Source of the DNA: Thermomonas sp. HDW16
GTDB lineage: Bacteria; Pseudomonadota; Gammaproteobacteria; Xanthomonadales; Xanthomonadaceae
Assembly: GCF_011302915.1 (NCBI RefSeq)
Contig: NZ_CP049872.1
Location: forward strand, 1,922,001 to 1,986,000
Direction of reading: 5' to 3'
DNA: 64,000 bases
The position numbers and the translations under genes were made by a program. A model generated the notes under the pieces. That model saw only the letters and a list, made by a program, of their open reading frames with translations, made no database searches and was not told where the DNA came from. Shown piece by piece: positions 20,055-28,630 of the stretch (its first letter is position 1; every line of letters starts with the position of its first letter).

Positions 20055-22276
20055 ACGTACGGCCGCCGCCGGGAACGCTGGATCCCACGGCGCCGTCCGT
20101 AACCCTCGACGCGAACGCACTCGACCGCCAACTGGCGCAGGCCATGCGCGACGCGTCGCTCCCCGACGAAACGCGGGCGCTGCTGCGCAAGCTGGCCGAC
20201 GAACTGGATGCCACCCGTGCCGCGGTCGGTGCGGAACGCATGCGCTATCGCGCCCTATTCGACGCGGTGCCGGATCCGGTCAGCGTGCTGGCCCGTGACG
20301 GCACCGTCCTCGACCTCAACAAGGCCGGCATGACCGCGTACAAACGACCGCGCGAGGAAGTGGTCGGCAAGAACATCGACGTGCTCAACCCGGACCTGCC
20401 GCGCGACCACATGGTGCCGGTGCTGGATGCACTGGATCGCGGCGATAGCTACGTCATCGAAGTCACCAACATGCGCGCCGACGGCACCCGCTTCCCGGTG
20501 GAAGTGCATTCGGCCAGCCTGCTGTTCGACGGCCGCGAAGCGCTGGTCGCCGTTGCGCGCGACCTCAGCCAGCGCCAGGAAGCGGAGATCCGCTACCGCG
20601 AGCTGATGGAGGTGATCGACAAGGGCATCGTCATCCAGGATCGCGATGGCAGGTTCGTCTACGGCAATTCGGCGGCGATGCGCATCCTCGGCATCGAGAC
20701 CGGCGAGTCGCTGGTGGAAGCGATGCAGCCGAACCACTGGATCTACCGCCACGAAAACGGACGCGAACTGGCCGGCCACGAACTGCCCACCGCGCGCGCG
20801 CGCGACAGCGGCCGCATCGTCGAAAGCGCCGTGCTCGGCATGCACCATCGCAAGGACGGCAAGCTCACCTGGATCACGATCACCGTGGTGCCGCAATACG
20901 CGGCGGGCTCGGACACACCCACCCAGTTGCTGTCGCTGTTCAGCGACATCACCGAACTCAAGCAAGCGGAAGAGACCTTGCGCGTGCAGGCGCAGACCGA
21001 TGCGCTGACCGGCCTGCTCAACCGCGACGCAATCCTGAAGCAGCTGGACACCCGACTCGCCGACCCGGTGAGCAATCGCGTCGCCCTGCTCTACGTCGAC
21101 CTGGACCGCTTCAAGATCGTCAACGATATGCTTGGCCACAGCGCCGGCGACGACCTGCTGGTCGCAGCGGCCCGGCGCATGCGCGATGCGGTCGCCAGCG
21201 AGGGTCTGATCGCACGCTTCGGTGGCGATGAATTCGTGATCGTCTGCCCCTACGACGACGACCCGCACCGTCCGGAACGGCTCGCACGCCGCTTGCAATA
21301 CGTGTTCGGCGAAGGCTTCCAACTGGACAACGACGAATTCAGCGTCACCACCAGCATCGGCATCGCCCGCGCGCCCACCGATGGCGACACCGCGCAACAG
21401 CTGATCCAGAATGCCGACGTGGCGATGTACGACAGCAAGCGCCGACGACGCAATGGCTGGCAGTCGTTTTCGCCGGAACTCGCGTCGCGTCAGCAGGAGC
21501 GCCTGCAGGCGGAAACACAGTTACGGCGCGCCCTCGACAACGGCGAATTCCACCTGGTCTACCAGCCGCAGGTGGACCTGCGCAGCGGCCGCATCCTGTA
21601 TGCCGAGGCGCTGGTGCGCTGGCACAACCCGCAACTGGGCGAAATGCGCCCGGACCGCTTCATCGAACTGGCCGAAACCACCGGCGACATCATCCGCATC
21701 GGCAGTTGGGTACTGCAGGAAGCCTGCGCGCAGATGCGTCGTTGGCACGAGCAGGGGCTGCCCATCCATCGTGTCGCGGTGAACGTGTCGTACCGGCAGT
21801 TCAGCGGCGACAACCTGGGCGACAGCGTGCGCCGCGCGCTGGCCGATGCAAACCTGCCGGGCCATGCACTGGAACTGGAACTCACCGAACGCGTGCTGGT
21901 CGACGACACCACGGACACGCTGGAAGTATTCGACCAGTTGCGCCTGCTGGGCGTGCAACTGTCGATCGACGATTTCGGCGAAGGCTACAGCGCGCTCAAC
22001 TACCTGCGCAGGCTGCCGATCCACGCGCTCAAGCTCAGCCATTCCTTCCTGAAAGGCGTACCGGGCAAACCATCGGACGTGGCGATCTGCCAGGCGGTGG
22101 CCGGCATCGCCCAGAGCCTGGGCCTGGATATGGTGGCCGAAGGCGTGGAAACCGAAGCCCAGCGCGATTTCCTGTTGCGGCTGGGCGTAACCGTCGGCCA
22201 GGGTTTCCTGTTCGCGCCCGGCTTGTTGCCCGGCGAGTTCGCCAAGCGCGTGGCAGCGCAACAGGACGGCGCATGA
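20051..22276 (+). CDS. PAS-PAS-GGDEF-EAL cyclic-di-GMP protein
   Basis: Predicted cytoplasmic c-di-GMP enzyme of 741 residues with no membrane segment. Order: N-terminal tail, PAS sensor 1 (about 65-175), PAS sensor 2 (about 185-310), GGDEF cyclase domain and EAL phosphodiesterase domain. The cyclase motif GGDEF (391-395) is intact, but no RxxD inhibition site precedes it. EAL is at 519-521, with NVSYRQ, ELTERV, DDFGEGYS and EGVET retained. The usual K-I-D-x-S-F motif reads KLSHSFL, so an Asp of the EAL metal centre region is replaced. It starts at an ATGA overlap with HMG-CoA lyase and ends in an ATGA overlap with the next gene. Signal sensed by the PAS domains is unknown. Confidence 0.88.
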   Translation: MNVRPPPGTLDPTAPSVTLDANALDRQLAQAMRDASLPDETRALLRKLADELDATRAAVGAERMRYRALFDAVPDPVSVLARDGTVLDLNKAGMTAYKRPREEVVGKNIDVLNPDLPRDHMVPVLDALDRGDSYVIEVTNMRADGTRFPVEVHSASLLFDGREALVAVARDLSQRQEAEIRYRELMEVIDKGIVIQDRDGRFVYGNSAAMRILGIETGESLVEAMQPNHWIYRHENGRELAGHELPTARARDSGRIVESAVLGMHHRKDGKLTWITITVVPQYAAGSDTPTQLLSLFSDITELKQAEETLRVQAQTDALTGLLNRDAILKQLDTRLADPVSNRVALLYVDLDRFKIVNDMLGHSAGDDLLVAAARRMRDAVASEGLIARFGGDEFVIVCPYDDDPHRPERLARRLQYVFGEGFQLDNDEFSVTTSIGIARAPTDGDTAQQLIQNADVAMYDSKRRRRNGWQSFSPELASRQQERLQAETQLRRALDNGEFHLVYQPQVDLRSGRILYAEALVRWHNPQLGEMRPDRFIELAETTGDIIRIGSWVLQEACAQMRRWHEQGLPIHRVAVNVSYRQFSGDNLGDSVRRALADANLPGHALELELTERVLVDDTTDTLEVFDQLRLLGVQLSIDDFGEGYSALNYLRRLPIHALKLSHSFLKGVPGKPSDVAICQAVAGIAQSLGLDMVAEGVETEAQRDFLLRLGVTVGQGFLFAPGLLPGEFAKRVAAQQDGA

Positions 22277-22767
22277 GCCTGCCTTCCGGCTACGCGGTTC
22301 GTCCGATCCGCGCCAGCGACGACGCCGTCATGGCCTCGATCATCCGCACGGTGATGCCCGCGTTCGGCGCAGTCGGCTCCGGCTTCGCGATCGGCGACCC
22401 CGAAGTGGACTGGATGTCGCAGGCCTATGCCGAACCACGCCACGCCTATTTCGTGGTCGAACGCGACAGGCGCGTGCTGGGCGGCGCGGGCATCGCGCCT
22501 TTGGCGGGCGGCGACCGCGACACCTGCGAACTGCGCAAGATGTATTTCCTGCCCGAAGCGCGCGGGATCGGCGCCGGCGCGGCGATGATGGCGCGCAGCC
22601 TGGATGCCGCGCGAAAGGCCGGCTTCCGCCAGTGCTACCTGGAGACCCTGACCGGCATGGACGCTGCGCAACGCCTGTACGAACGCAGCGGCTTCCGCAG
22701 CATCGACGGACCGATGGGCAGCACCGGGCATGGCGGCTGCAACACGTTCTACCTGCTGGATCTCTGA
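22273..22767 (+). CDS. GNAT family N-acetyltransferase
   Basis: Acetyl-CoA-dependent acetyltransferase of 164 residues, substrate unknown. The GNAT fold shows in the pattern YFVVERDRRVLGGAGIAPL (beta strands), LRKMYFLPEARGIGAGAAMMARSLDAAR (acetyl-CoA loop with R/Q-x-x-G-x-G/A form RGIGAG) and YERSGFRSIDGPMG near the C-terminus. ATG overlaps the preceding stop by 4 bases, so it is co-translated with the GGDEF-EAL protein. A 65-bp gap separates it from the next gene. Confidence 0.8.
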   Translation: MSLPSGYAVRPIRASDDAVMASIIRTVMPAFGAVGSGFAIGDPEVDWMSQAYAEPRHAYFVVERDRRVLGGAGIAPLAGGDRDTCELRKMYFLPEARGIGAGAAMMARSLDAARKAGFRQCYLETLTGMDAAQRLYERSGFRSIDGPMGSTGHGGCNTFYLLDL

Positions 22768-22832
22768 CACCAGAAAGTGGGAGCGGGCCCGCCCTGCGCT
22801 AAAATCGCGGTTTTCCGCAGCAGGATTCCCGC

Positions 22833-23603
22833 ATGCAGCTCTCCAACGCCCGCGCCGTGATCACCGGCGGCGTTTCCGGCCTGGGCCTGGCCGTCGCGCA
22901 GCATCTGGTCAAGCACGGCGGCAAAGTCGCCCTGTTCGACGTCAACGACGACAAGGGCGCGGCCGCCGTGGCCGAACTGGGCGATGCCAATGCCCGCTAC
23001 TTCAAGACCGACGTCACCGACGAAGCCGGCGTGGTCGCCAACGTCGCTGCCGCGAAGGCGTTCCTTGGCGGGCTGAACGTCGCCGTGAACTGCGCCGGGA
23101 TCCTCGGCGCCGGCCGCGTGCTGGGCCGCGATGGTGCGATGAAGCTCTCGCAGTTCCAGACCACGGTGATGGTCAATCTGGTCGGCAGCTTCAACGTGGC
23201 CAAGGCCTGCGCCGAGCAGATGCAGGGCAACGAGACCGGCACCGACGGCGAGCGTGGCGTGATCGTCAACACCGCATCGGTCGCCGCGTACGAAGGCCAG
23301 ATCGGACAAGCCGCGTATTCCGCATCGAAGGGCGGCGTGGTCGGCATGACCCTGCCGATGGCGCGCGAACTGGCCCGTTTCGGCATCCGGGTGATGACCG
23401 TGGCACCGGGCGTGTTCTGGACGCCAATGGTCGATGGCATGCCGGACGATGTGCAGAAGTCGCTGGCGGCGTCGATCCCGTTCCCGTCGCGGCTGGGCCA
23501 GGCACCGGAATTCGCCGACCTGGTCGCCTACATCCTCACCAACACCTATCTCAACGGCGAAACCATCCGCCTGGACGGCGCCACCCGGCTGGCGCCGAAG
23601 TGA
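22833..23603 (+). CDS. 3-hydroxyacyl-CoA dehydrogenase type 2-like SDR
   Basis: NAD-dependent short-chain dehydrogenase of 256 residues, closest in pattern to HSD17B10/type II 3-hydroxyacyl-CoA dehydrogenase, which acts on 2-methyl-3-hydroxybutyryl-CoA in isoleucine degradation and on other short acyl chains. Visible are the TGGVSGLG nucleotide-binding motif, NCAGILGAGR, the catalytic Ser in VNTASVAAYEGQIGQ and YSASKGG with the YxxxK pair, and VAPGVFWTPMV. Context with leucine-pathway genes and a thiolase suits branched-chain amino acid catabolism. The stop overlaps a GTG start of the following small gene. Confidence 0.85.
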   Translation: MQLSNARAVITGGVSGLGLAVAQHLVKHGGKVALFDVNDDKGAAAVAELGDANARYFKTDVTDEAGVVANVAAAKAFLGGLNVAVNCAGILGAGRVLGRDGAMKLSQFQTTVMVNLVGSFNVAKACAEQMQGNETGTDGERGVIVNTASVAAYEGQIGQAAYSASKGGVVGMTLPMARELARFGIRVMTVAPGVFWTPMVDGMPDDVQKSLAASIPFPSRLGQAPEFADLVAYILTNTYLNGETIRLDGATRLAPK

Positions 23604-23890
23604 CCGACTACGGTTCGCGCGCCGAACGCTGGGTCGCGACCAAATGGCCGGCGATCCGCGCGCGCGGCATGTGGCATTTCGTGTTGGTTAAAGGCGTGGC
23701 GTTCTGGGGCGGGCTGATGCTCGCCTTCATGACCGTGATGATGCTGATCCAACTTGGCCCCTCGCATCCACGCCTGCCACTGGTGCTGGCGGTCGCGGTG
23801 CCGTTGTGCGCCATCGGCGGCCTGGTCTGGGGCCTGCTCACCTGGATTTTCAACGAGCGCATCTACCGCGCGCTCCAACAACAACAGTGA
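23600..23890 (+). CDS. Small hypothetical membrane protein, two helices
   Basis: Unrecognised protein of 96 residues starting at GTG 23600, which overlaps the upstream stop (GTGA). After a basic amphipathic N-terminus ([15 protein letters not shown]) there are two membrane helices, about residues 28-50 and 60-82, and a short polar tail ending in four Gln. Small two-helix proteins of this sort are common and uninformative; co-translation with the dehydrogenase is the only functional hint. It ends 10 bp before efpL. Confidence 0.55.
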   Translation: MTDYGSRAERWVATKWPAIRARGMWHFVLVKGVAFWGGLMLAFMTVMMLIQLGPSHPRLPLVLAVAVPLCAIGGLVWGLLTWIFNERIYRALQQQQ

Positions 23891-23900
23891 AAGAGATCGC

Positions 23901-24467
23901 ATGAAGGCTTACGACATCAAGAAAGGCAACGTCGTCGAACACAACGGCACCGTGTACCAGGTGCGCGACATCGAGCGCAGCTCGCCGCAAGGCCGCGGTG
24001 GCAACGTCAAGTTCCGTTTCACCATGTACAGCGTGCCCGGCGGCAGCAAGTTCGACCTCAGCGTCGGCGGCGACGACGAGCTGAAGGAAGTGGAATTCTC
24101 GCGCCGGCCTGTCACCTATTCCTACAAGGATGGCGACGCGTTCGTGTTCCTCGATGACGAGGACTACACGCCCTACACGCTGGACGCGGACGTGGTCGGC
24201 GAAGCCGCCGGCTATATCGTCGACGACCTCGCCGGCTGCCAGGTGCAGATCATCGACGACCTGCCGGTGGGCGTGCAGCTGCCCACCAGCGTGGTGATGG
24301 AAGTGATCGAGACCCCGCCGGAACTGAAGGGTGGCACCGCGACCAAGCGCCCGAAGCCGGCCAAGCTCAGCACCGGCATCGAGATCATGGTGCCGGAGTA
24401 CATCGGCAACGGCGAGAAAGTGTGGGTGAACACCACGACCGGCGAGTTCGGCGGACGCGCGGACTGA
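23901..24467 (+). CDS. yeiP: Elongation factor P-like protein EfpL (YeiP)
   Basis: Translation factor of the EF-P family that relieves ribosome stalling at difficult peptide bonds. The 188-residue product has the three-domain EF-P layout. Domain I loop SPQGRGGN places R32 at the tip, the position of modified Lys or Arg in EF-P; E. coli YeiP/EfpL has the corresponding unmodified Arg in SPTARGAAT. The middle shows [14 protein letters not shown] and the C-terminus [23 protein letters not shown] and ends GGRAD, a YeiP signature. An AAGAGA ribosome site precedes the ATG. Canonical EF-P itself is not in the window. Confidence 0.92.
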   Translation: MKAYDIKKGNVVEHNGTVYQVRDIERSSPQGRGGNVKFRFTMYSVPGGSKFDLSVGGDDELKEVEFSRRPVTYSYKDGDAFVFLDDEDYTPYTLDADVVGEAAGYIVDDLAGCQVQIIDDLPVGVQLPTSVVMEVIETPPELKGGTATKRPKPAKLSTGIEIMVPEYIGNGEKVWVNTTTGEFGGRAD

Positions 24468-24485
24468 GGCATTGGTCGATGCATA

Positions 24486-24571
24486 GCCCGGGTAGAGCGC
24501 GGCGAAACCCGGGAATGTATTGCAATTGGAAACGGATGGGGCCCGGGTTTCGCCTTCGACGCTACCCGGGC
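24486..24571. repeat. REP-like extragenic inverted repeat
   Basis: Two nested complementary pairs form a long imperfect palindrome in the gap after efpL. GCCCGGGTAG (24486-24495) pairs with CTACCCGGGC (24562-24571), and GCGAAACCCGGG (24502-24513) pairs with CCCGGGTTTCGC (24542-24553). Each arm resembles the short CCCGGG-containing REP units that are scattered between genes in Xanthomonadales and Pseudomonas. It may act as a transcript-end stabiliser. Confidence 0.7.
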
Positions 24572-24592
24572 GACACCAACGGAATGACGAAG

Positions 24593-25186
24593 ATGACGGA
24601 AGCTTTGCAACCCATCACGCTCTCCGGCCACGACATCCGCCTGGAACCGCTGTCGCACCACCACATCGCGCCCTTGCAGGACGCGGTGGACGATGGCGAC
24701 ATCGGCGCGCTGAACTATGTCGCGTCACCAAACCGCGACGGCATGCCTGCGTGGATCGAACATGCGCTGGCGATGCGCAACGCCGGCCGCGAACTGCCGT
24801 TCGCGATCGTCGCCGGCAACCGCGTGGTCGGCAGCACACGCTTCTACGACATCGACCTGTCGGTGCCGACGCTGGCCATCGGCTACACCTTCCACGCCGC
24901 CTCGGTGTGGCGTACCCACGTCAACACCGCCAACAAGCGCCTGATGCTGGGTCATGCCTTCGACACGCTGGGGGTGCAATCGGTGTTCTTCCACACCAGC
25001 CACCAGAACCTGCGCTCGCAGGCGGCCATCGAACGCCTCGGCGCTACCCGCGACGGCGTGCTGCGCAACCACAAGCGGCACAAGGACGGCAGCCTGCGCG
25101 ACACCGTGACCTATTCGATCATCGCCAGCGAATGGCCGGCGATCCGGACACGATTGGACGCGCGCCTCGCCGACATCCCGGCGTAA
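24593..25186 (+). CDS. GNAT family acetyltransferase (RimJ/RimL-like)
   Basis: Acetyltransferase of 197 residues resembling the RimJ/RimL type that acetylates protein N-termini or small molecules; substrate unknown. Visible are ITLSGHDIRLEPLSHHHIAPL at the N-terminus, FAIVAGNRVVGSTRFYDID, TFHAASVWRTHVNTANKRLMLGHAFD in place of the acetyl-CoA loop, and NLRSQAAIERLGATRDGVLRNH, typical of the family. ATG 24593 is preferred because an ACGGA ribosome-site-like stretch is well spaced; an in-frame ATG at 24584 would add three residues. It follows directly after the REP-like repeat and is convergent with the flavoprotein gene with no gap. Confidence 0.82.
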   Translation: MTEALQPITLSGHDIRLEPLSHHHIAPLQDAVDDGDIGALNYVASPNRDGMPAWIEHALAMRNAGRELPFAIVAGNRVVGSTRFYDIDLSVPTLAIGYTFHAASVWRTHVNTANKRLMLGHAFDTLGVQSVFFHTSHQNLRSQAAIERLGATRDGVLRNHKRHKDGSLRDTVTYSIIASEWPAIRTRLDARLADIPA

Positions 25187-26581
25187 TCAGTCGAACAACT
25201 TGCCGGGATTCATGATTCCGTTCGGATCCAGCACCGCCTTGATGCCGCGCATCGCCGCGATCTCCGCATCGCTGCGCGTGCAGCCGAGATAAGGCTTCTT
25301 CACCAGGCCGATGCCGTGCTCGGCGGAGATGCTGCCGCCATGTGCCTGCAGCGTGCTTGCGAGCAGCTTGGTCACCCGCTCGCAATCGGCCACGAAGGCC
25401 TCCAGCGCCAAGCCGTCCGGTTTCAGGATATTGATGTGCAGGTTGCCGTCGCCGATATGGCCGAACCAGACCACCTCGAACTGCGGGTATTCCTTCGCCA
25501 GCAGTGACTGGGCTTCGGCGAGGAAGGCCGGCATCGCCGACAGCCGCACGGAAACATCGTTCTTGTACGGCACGTAGCGCGCCAGACTTTCGGTGATGCC
25601 TTCACGCAGTCGCCATAGCTGCGCGGCCTGCGCATCGCTGCCGCTGATCACGCCGTCGCTGACCAATCCCTGCTCCATGCACTGCTCGAATGCGGCCAAG
25701 GCTTCGGCTTCGCTGGCTTCATCGCTGGCGAATTCGGTGACCACGTAGAACGGATGCACCTCGGCGAACGGCGCCTGCGCGCCATGCGCCAGCACGTGCT
25801 TGAGCGCGAGATCGGTGAAGAATTCGAAGGCCTGCAATTGCAGCCGTGAGCGGAACGCCTCGAACACCTGCATCAGCGCCTCGAACGAAGGCAGCGCCAG
25901 CAACATCACATTGGTCGGCGGCGGCGGATCGGTGAGTTTCAGCGAGGCTTCGACGACGATGCCGAGCGTGCCTTCCGAGGCAATCGCCAGATGCCGCAGG
26001 TCGTAGCCGCTGGAGTTCTTGACCAGGCTGCGGCCCAGTTCCAGCAACTCGCCACTGCCGGTCACCAGCGTCAATCCGGCGATCCACTCGCGGGTGTTGC
26101 CGTAACGCAGCACGCGAATGCCGCCGGCATTGGTGGCGATATTGCCGCCGATGCTGCAGGAGCCGCGCGCCGCGAAATCCACCGGGTACTGCAAGCCGTG
26201 TTCGCGCGCCGCGTCCTGCGCGGCCTGCAGCGGGATGCCGGCCTGCACGGTCAACGTGCGATCCACGGCATCGAAGCCGATCACCTTGCTCATCCGCTCA
26301 AGGCTCAGCACCAGCTCGCCGCTCGCCGCCACCGCGCCACCAGACAAACCGGTGCGGCCGCCAGACGGGACAATCGCCACGCCTTCGGCATTGGCCCAGC
26401 GCACGATGGCCTGAACCTCGTCCACGCTGGTCGGCAGCGCGATCGCCAGCGGCGCGGGAACCCAGCGTCGGGTCCAGTCGCGGCCGTAATGCTCCAGCTC
26501 GGCCGGATCGGTGGTCAGGCGCAGGCCAGGCAGCTGCCGGCGCAGGGTGTCGAGGCGGGGATCTGGGGCGGAATCGGACAT
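25187..26581 (-). CDS. FAD-linked D-2-hydroxyglutarate dehydrogenase-like oxidase
   Basis: Flavoprotein of 464 residues of the VAO/GlcD family, which includes D-2-hydroxyglutarate and D-lactate dehydrogenases. The N-terminal FAD_binding_4 domain shows VPSGGRTGLSGGAV and GSCSIGGNIATNAGG. The C-terminal FAD-oxidase_C domain shows the metal-binding HIGDGNLH and the terminus SAEHGIGLVKKPYLG and DPNGIMNPGKLFD. It is divergent from serA with a 105-bp shared gap. SerA can reduce 2-oxoglutarate to D-2-hydroxyglutarate, and in Pseudomonas the dehydrogenase that recycles it is functionally tied to SerA, so that substrate is favoured by inference. Start 26581 drops an unlikely Cys-rich extension. Confidence 0.85.
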   Translation of the reverse strand: MSDSAPDPRLDTLRRQLPGLRLTTDPAELEHYGRDWTRRWVPAPLAIALPTSVDEVQAIVRWANAEGVAIVPSGGRTGLSGGAVAASGELVLSLERMSKVIGFDAVDRTLTVQAGIPLQAAQDAAREHGLQYPVDFAARGSCSIGGNIATNAGGIRVLRYGNTREWIAGLTLVTGSGELLELGRSLVKNSSGYDLRHLAIASEGTLGIVVEASLKLTDPPPPTNVMLLALPSFEALMQVFEAFRSRLQLQAFEFFTDLALKHVLAHGAQAPFAEVHPFYVVTEFASDEASEAEALAAFEQCMEQGLVSDGVISGSDAQAAQLWRLREGITESLARYVPYKNDVSVRLSAMPAFLAEAQSLLAKEYPQFEVVWFGHIGDGNLHINILKPDGLALEAFVADCERVTKLLASTLQAHGGSISAEHGIGLVKKPYLGCTRSDAEIAAMRGIKAVLDPNGIMNPGKLFD

Positions 26582-26686
26582 GTCGCGAGCCTGACATCGG
26601 CGGCCGGCGGCGTCCAGTGCGGCACTGCAGCAAAACTCGAACGAAAACTGGCACACTCGACCAACCCCACCCCTCTACCCGGCGAC

Positions 26687-27922
26687 ATGAAGAAGACCTC
26701 CTACCCCAAGCAGGACATCAAGATCCTGCTGCTTGAAGGCTTGAGTCCCAACGCGGTGGAGACGTTTCGCGCGGCCGGCTACAGCAATATCGTCACCCAC
26801 GCCAAATCGCTGCCGGAAGATGAACTACACAAGGCGATCGCCGATGCGCATTTCATCGGCATCCGTTCGCGCACCCAGCTGACCGCCGAGGTGCTGGCCG
26901 ATGCCAAGCGCCTGCTCGCGATCGGCTGTTTCTGCATCGGCACCAACCAGGTGGATCTGGAAGCAGCAGAACTGGCCGGCATCCCGGTGTTCAATGCGCC
27001 CTATTCCAATACCCGCAGCGTGGCCGAGCTGGTGCTGGCCGAGGCGATCATGCTGTTGCGCGGCATCCCGCAGAAATCTGCGCAGTGCCATCGCGGCGGC
27101 TGGAGCAAATCCGCCGCCGGCAGCCACGAGGCGCGTGGCAAGACGCTGGGCATCGTGGGTTACGGGCATATCGGCACCCAGGTCGGGGTGCTGGCCGAGT
27201 CGCTGGGCATGCAGGTGCTGTTCCACGACATCGAGACCAAGCTCTCGCTGGGCAACGCCCGCGCCGCGCGCGAGCTGGACGAACTGCTGGCCGCATCCGA
27301 CGTGGTGACCCTGCATGTGCCGGACACCGCGGCGACGCGCTGGATGATCGGCGCCGCGCAGTTCGAGAAGATGAAGCCCGGCGCGCATTTCATCAATGCC
27401 GCGCGCGGTACGGTGGTCGATATCGATGCGCTGGCGGCAGCGCTGAAGTCCGGGCACATCGGCGGCGCGGCGGTGGACGTATTCCCCGAAGAACCCAAGG
27501 GCAATGACGATCCGCTGGTCTCGCCCCTGCTCGGCATCGACAACGTGATCCTGACCCCGCATGTCGGCGGCAGCACGCTGGAGGCGCAGGACAATATCGG
27601 CGTGGAAGTTGCTGCGAAACTGGTGCGCTACAGCGACAACGGCAGCACGCTGTCTGCGGTGAACTTCCCCGAAGTCACCCTGCCCGAGCATGCCGGCAGC
27701 CATCGGCTGCTGCATATCCATCGCAACGTGCCGGGCGTGCTGTCAAAGATCAACGAAATCTTCGGCGAACGCGGCATCAACATCGACGGCCAGTTCCTGC
27801 GCACCGACCCGAACGTGGGCTACGTGGTGATCGATGTCAGCGCGGACGACGCCCAAGCAACCGAGCTGCGCACGGCACTGGCGGCGATCCCGGGCACGTT
27901 GCGGACGCGCGTGTTGTATTGA
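26687..27922 (+). CDS. serA: D-3-phosphoglycerate dehydrogenase
   Basis: First enzyme of serine synthesis: oxidises 3-phosphoglycerate with NAD. The length of 411 residues matches E. coli SerA (410). The substrate-domain Arg region IGIRSRTQLT, the NAD fingerprint VGYGHIGTQ, NAARGTVVD with the catalytic Arg, DVFPEEP with the Glu and LTPHVGGST with the His are all visible. The C-terminal ACT domain (about 335-411, HIHRNVPGVLSKINEIFGERGINI) implies allosteric inhibition by serine. It is divergent from the D-2-hydroxyglutarate dehydrogenase-like gene and its stop abuts that of the convergent Nudix gene. Confidence 0.96.
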   Translation: MKKTSYPKQDIKILLLEGLSPNAVETFRAAGYSNIVTHAKSLPEDELHKAIADAHFIGIRSRTQLTAEVLADAKRLLAIGCFCIGTNQVDLEAAELAGIPVFNAPYSNTRSVAELVLAEAIMLLRGIPQKSAQCHRGGWSKSAAGSHEARGKTLGIVGYGHIGTQVGVLAESLGMQVLFHDIETKLSLGNARAARELDELLAASDVVTLHVPDTAATRWMIGAAQFEKMKPGAHFINAARGTVVDIDALAAALKSGHIGGAAVDVFPEEPKGNDDPLVSPLLGIDNVILTPHVGGSTLEAQDNIGVEVAAKLVRYSDNGSTLSAVNFPEVTLPEHAGSHRLLHIHRNVPGVLSKINEIFGERGINIDGQFLRTDPNVGYVVIDVSADDAQATELRTALAAIPGTLRTRVLY

Positions 27923-28483
27923 TCAGACGGTGACGCGTGCGAGCCATTTGCGCGCCATCCGCTGCACCGATGCATCCGCGGCATCGTCGGCAGCAAGTTC
28001 GACGATTTCGCGCCAGGCCAGGTCGTGCGATTCGTCGCTGACGACGTAGGCCTCGTTGTCCCCCGCACGCACCACGTAGCGCACGTCGTAATGCCAGTGT
28101 TCCGGCACACCCTTGTGTTCGGGAATGCGATGGCGGTCGAGGTCGAAGATGCCCGGCTCGATGCGCAGGCCGCTCAAGCCGGATTCCTCTTCCGCTTCCT
28201 TCAAGGCGGCGATGCGCAGGTCGCGCTCGCCATCGGCATGACCACCCAACTGCAGCCACAGACCCAGTTTCTTGTGGTGGGTCAGCAAGGCGCGCCCGCC
28301 GCCGGCATCGACCAGCCAGCACGATGCGGTGAAGTGGCCGGCCAGGCGTTCGCGCAGGAACGGGTTTTCGGCATCGCCCAGCAGTTCGCCGAACAGCATC
28401 ACGGTAGCTGCCTCGTCCGGCCAGCGCGTTGCGTATTCAGCCAATGCGGCTTGGAAATCGGTGTCGTGGGTGGTCGCGCTCAT
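27923..28483 (-). CDS. Nudix hydrolase
   Basis: Nudix-fold pyrophosphohydrolase of 186 residues; substrate not predictable. The Nudix box is seen as GGHADGERDLRIAALKEAEEESGL in which the catalytic helix KEAEEESGL fits RExxEExGU with Lys for Arg. The GHADGE lead-in is common in one subgroup. The N-terminal half (FQAALAEYATRWPDEAATVMLFGELL) is a helical extension before the fold. Start 28483 (MSATTHDTD) is chosen over 28498; neither has a clear ribosome site. Convergent with serA with zero spacing. Confidence 0.85.
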   Translation of the reverse strand: MSATTHDTDFQAALAEYATRWPDEAATVMLFGELLGDAENPFLRERLAGHFTASCWLVDAGGGRALLTHHKKLGLWLQLGGHADGERDLRIAALKEAEEESGLSGLRIEPGIFDLDRHRIPEHKGVPEHWHYDVRYVVRAGDNEAYVVSDESHDLAWREIVELAADDAADASVQRMARKWLARVTV

Positions 28484-28540
28484 GCTGCATTGCGTCATTG
28501 CGGAAACCGCGATTATCGCTGCTTCCGTGACCCGCGCCGC

Positions 28541-28568
28541 TTGTGTCTACACGGCGTGAACGTATATG
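28541..28568 (+). promoter_or_regulatory. Possible promoter of the amino-acid transporter gene
   Basis: TTGTGT (28541-28546) and TATATG (28563-28568) are separated by 16 bases and lie about 60 bases before the start codon at 28631. Both hexamers are imperfect, so this is a weak prediction. Confidence 0.3.
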
Positions 28569-28630
28569 GTCGCTGACTTGCGGATCGCCCGGTGGGCACC
28601 GCCCACACAGCATAGATAGGGGAGAACAGA

